A stretch of 64,000 nucleotides of DNA from Oegoconia quadripuncta (taxonomy: Eukaryota > Arthropoda > Insecta > Lepidoptera > Autostichidae), in assembly GCA_949316235.1 (NCBI GenBank), contig OX438754.1, forward strand, positions 6,557,501 to 6,621,500, read 5' to 3'. The notes beneath the pieces were generated by a model that was not told the origin of the DNA, did no database searches, and was given only the letters and a program-made list of their open reading frames with translations. This document shows, one piece after another, positions 61,231 through 64,000 of this stretch (position 1 is its first letter; each line of letters starts with the position of its first letter). A program made the position numbers and the translations under genes.

Positions 61231-64000
61231 CTGGCTATTATTTGGCTTTACCGTAAAACAAAAGATCAAATTTACAAACGCTAACACTTATTACAGTATG
61301 CATGCCAATGAAGCGATCATATGGCTTTGGGCGTTTTAAGTGCGCTTGATGAAAAAATAACAGTTCATCGTAAAAACAGCTCTTAAGTTTATTGCCAACA
61401 ATTCTTCATTTAAACTGGGCATGTCGACAAGTGGCAAAGGTTTCTATATTTATTATATAGTTGTTAACCCGCAGATATTTAGAATAACCGACTAGCCTAA
61501 ACATTTATTACAGAACTGTGGAAGCGTGTAGGGGCTAGACTCGAGTAATTTTGTCAGTTGTCAGTAGGTTTTTCAAGTCGTCTAAATTAAGCTGCATTCG
61601 GCTTTAATATTGCGGTTTGTGCCATAACATAGGTAGGTACTACGGGCGTTAAATTAGTCCTTTATCGACTCATTAATTACAAGCGAATTTTGGTCGAATA
61701 GTACAAGTACGGGCGGATTAGGTTATAGCGTGTATCTTTAAAGACACTTACTCAAGTACGTAGTTGTAGATTCTTATTTCGTTGGTTTTAAATCTTATCT
61801 TGCCTTATCCTGTATTACTCTGTCTTGTATTGATTTATTTTATCGTCTTATCGGTGGATATCATTGCCCACAGTATTTTCAGGAGGATTCAATTCCAACA
61901 CTTGATTACACAAGTACCCCGAATCAATGCAACTGAATAAAAAACGACCGTCTGGGGCGTACCAACGGAAAATCATTCGGGCCTACATTATGCGACCAAA
62001 AAAATTCGCTCCCCTTAGACACTGCCGAATTACTACGTCGTCGCCGACTGTACTTAAATTGGTTGAAGGCAAGGTTCGCCTCGGATTAATGAGTACTTAT
62101 AACAATTAATTTGTTTTGACTACTCTGTTCAATTATTCTTAAGCTGTTTCAAATATGTTCCACCATATCTCATTTACGCAATATATTCAAATGTACACCT
62201 AATTCACGGGAGACCCTATAGGATGAAGATGAAACTCGAGAAATAGATAAGGGAAACCTATTTTTGGTAATTTCCGGTGGTCCAATATTATTTTACAAAA
62301 TATTTAAAATAAACACCGAAACAAACGTAGTATATGAAAAGCCCAGGACAATCGCTAACGCGACCGCTCTCGCGAAACTCACTGAACCAAACGAGACGGT
62401 TATTCTCGACCAAATTAAATGGCGGCAAACGTCAACAAAGGATCAGACTCGGCAATAATTTACGAGGTATCGCTGCCCTGTGCCCCAGACGAAACAAAAT
62501 TATATTAACAATCGATAAAGATTGCAAATTACAAAGCTGTTATAATCTTGGAAGCGCTCCAGTGTTATTAGTTTCGGTTGAGAGATAAGCGTAAACGGAA
62601 AGAAATTACGATGGTGATGGAAATGACAACCATCAGATTACAAACAAGAAGTACGAAGTCAAACTTTAGCACGAAGTTTTCACAAAAATATTTTGAACTT
62701 CGGAATTACATTGTCTGATTCTGCTGACACTTCTCTATCGCTTTTTGTCTCAAATAATAGTACTAGTAGTAGTAGTAGGGATAGTACCACAATAAGTAAA
62801 ATTAGTTTTAGTTTAGAGAAATGTCTTCAGAATAGCCACCATTGTTTTAACAATTCAAAGGGTGATTATGACTAATTATAACTTTGCGTAGTTTGTAATG
62901 TGGCCGCCGATCAGATAGCATCATGAATTCGTGATAGACATCATGGCGGGTGAGGTCAACTGAAAGGGGATACTTAGATACCTACCTAATGATATAGTTA
63001 ACTGGTTTTAATTATACAGGACAATGTGTTTACAAATGTTTTACTACAACTATACCCACATTCTAAGGTCGTGACGTCATGTATGTATTCTATGAAATGC
63101 TAGACGATTACGAATGGATAGTATATAGTCGAGTGGCTTTTCATATGACACGTTAGTAGACCTAGGTACCTCAAGAGTTCTTTAGAGGAAACGTTCATAG
63201 GTGAAAAGTATTCGATCAGAGGCAAATCAATATTTCGAGTATCTGTTAATAGGCAAAACCATTTTCAATACCTGACATAAATTAAGTATCCTGGCATCCC
63301 CCATATCGGGTCGCAATGAGTAGAAGACTGTTGCTTTTATGAGGGTGGCATATATCGTTTTCTAACGATAAAACCCTCCATAAAAAAAATAAAAAAAAAC
63401 CTGACAAATTCTTTTCTAACGATGTTGGAATGAATATGAAACATTTTAGCCAAAAATTTAGTTATAAATTGATTTCCATCTCACAAATTCCCTACTCACA
63501 GTCTATTTATTTCCACTTTTTCAACAATCATTACGGCTTTTGTAATTATTTGTAACCTATTAGTAATCTTGTGTCTTAGCTAATAAAGCAGGGATATATT
63601 TACAAAACTCATGATTTATAGGACCAAATAAATGCGGCCTGCAAACAAACCATTGTGCAACTGAACTCTGAGGAGGGCACAATATAGGGTCATAACAATT
63701 GGGTCGTGGGAAAGTGTAATATCAGGTCAAATGCGTTATGGTTACCTACTTATTAACTCACAGATTGGTAAAGTTCAACTGTTTGCTACGGTTTTTTAAT
63801 TCATGGTTCCTGGTTTCGACCCATAAATGTGAGATAAGTTAAAACTTGGACATTGCTTAAAAATTTCTTAAACGGAGCCCTAAATCGAAAAACTGTTCTG
63901 TCCTGTAAACGACCTGTCCAACATTGGGATACAAATATGAAAGAAAATTCATCTCCACTTCAGATGTAGCTACCCCAAAAAAACAACTTGTTTGTTGACT
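61231..64000. other. Gene-free right end of the window
   Basis: No exon is supported. A 60-codon frame at 61927-62109 begins KKRPSGAYQRK, faintly like the start of some hAT transposases, but the rest does not follow. A TAGTAGTAGTAGTAG tract lies near 62763. A hairpin TATCGTT-TTCT-AACGATA at about 63356 sits inside a GAGGGT...ACCCTC frame. Confidence 0.4.

Noticed and set aside
61927..62109. 60-codon frame starting near KKRPSGAYQRK, faintly like a hAT transposase N-terminus
   Set aside because: The resemblance is confined to about ten residues and nothing after it fits; no TIRs were found.

Overview
The window looks like nuclear DNA of a moth or butterfly. It is AT-rich, has interrupted genes with GT-AG introns, and carries repeats typical of Lepidoptera: two tRNA-derived SINE families, Helitron-like elements ending in CTAGT, RTE-type LINE tails and many TIR elements. 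There are no bacterial operons and no CRISPR array. The species cannot be named from the sequence.

The left 24 kb is the gene-bearing part. A complete seven-exon gene for the alpha subunit of translation factor eIF2B (303 aa) lies on the plus strand at 1991-6518. Converging on it from the right is an Fps/Fes/FER-type cytoplasmic tyrosine kinase on the minus strand. Eleven coding exons between 23955 and 7865 encode 670 residues: the C-terminal part of an F-BAR domain, a coiled coil, an SH2 domain and a complete kinase domain. The first roughly 130 residues of the F-BAR domain were not found and probably lie further right, beyond a very long intron. Two extra exons in front of the SH2 exon (14419-14721 and 13909-14022) each start with ATG and end in a phase-0 donor. 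They look like alternative first exons for short SH2-kinase isoforms. One kinase-gene exon also has degenerate partial tandem copies beside it.

The right 40 kb holds no gene that I can assign firmly and is mostly transposon-derived. Two mariner elements (28501-29819 minus, 56161-57452 plus) are nearly identical. The second has an in-frame 27-bp deletion that shortens the catalytic D34D spacing. A 1.04-kb element at 38121-39162 has inverted repeats of more than 230 bp and encodes only a short helix-turn-helix protein of DUF4817 type. Two adjacent Harbinger-like derivatives sit in a kinase intron, one keeping a transposase fragment and the other a Myb/SANT fragment. There are also foldback elements, a decayed RTE reverse transcriptase, LINE 3' ends and nested insertions such as a SINE inside a Helitron-like element.

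Several CpG-rich blocks (about 43.2-43.8, 48.5-48.6, 49.5-50.4 kb) resemble promoters or 5' UTRs. GC-rich patches near 60.4 and 61.1 kb look like conserved regulatory DNA. They may serve the 5' end of the kinase gene or a neighbouring gene outside the window.
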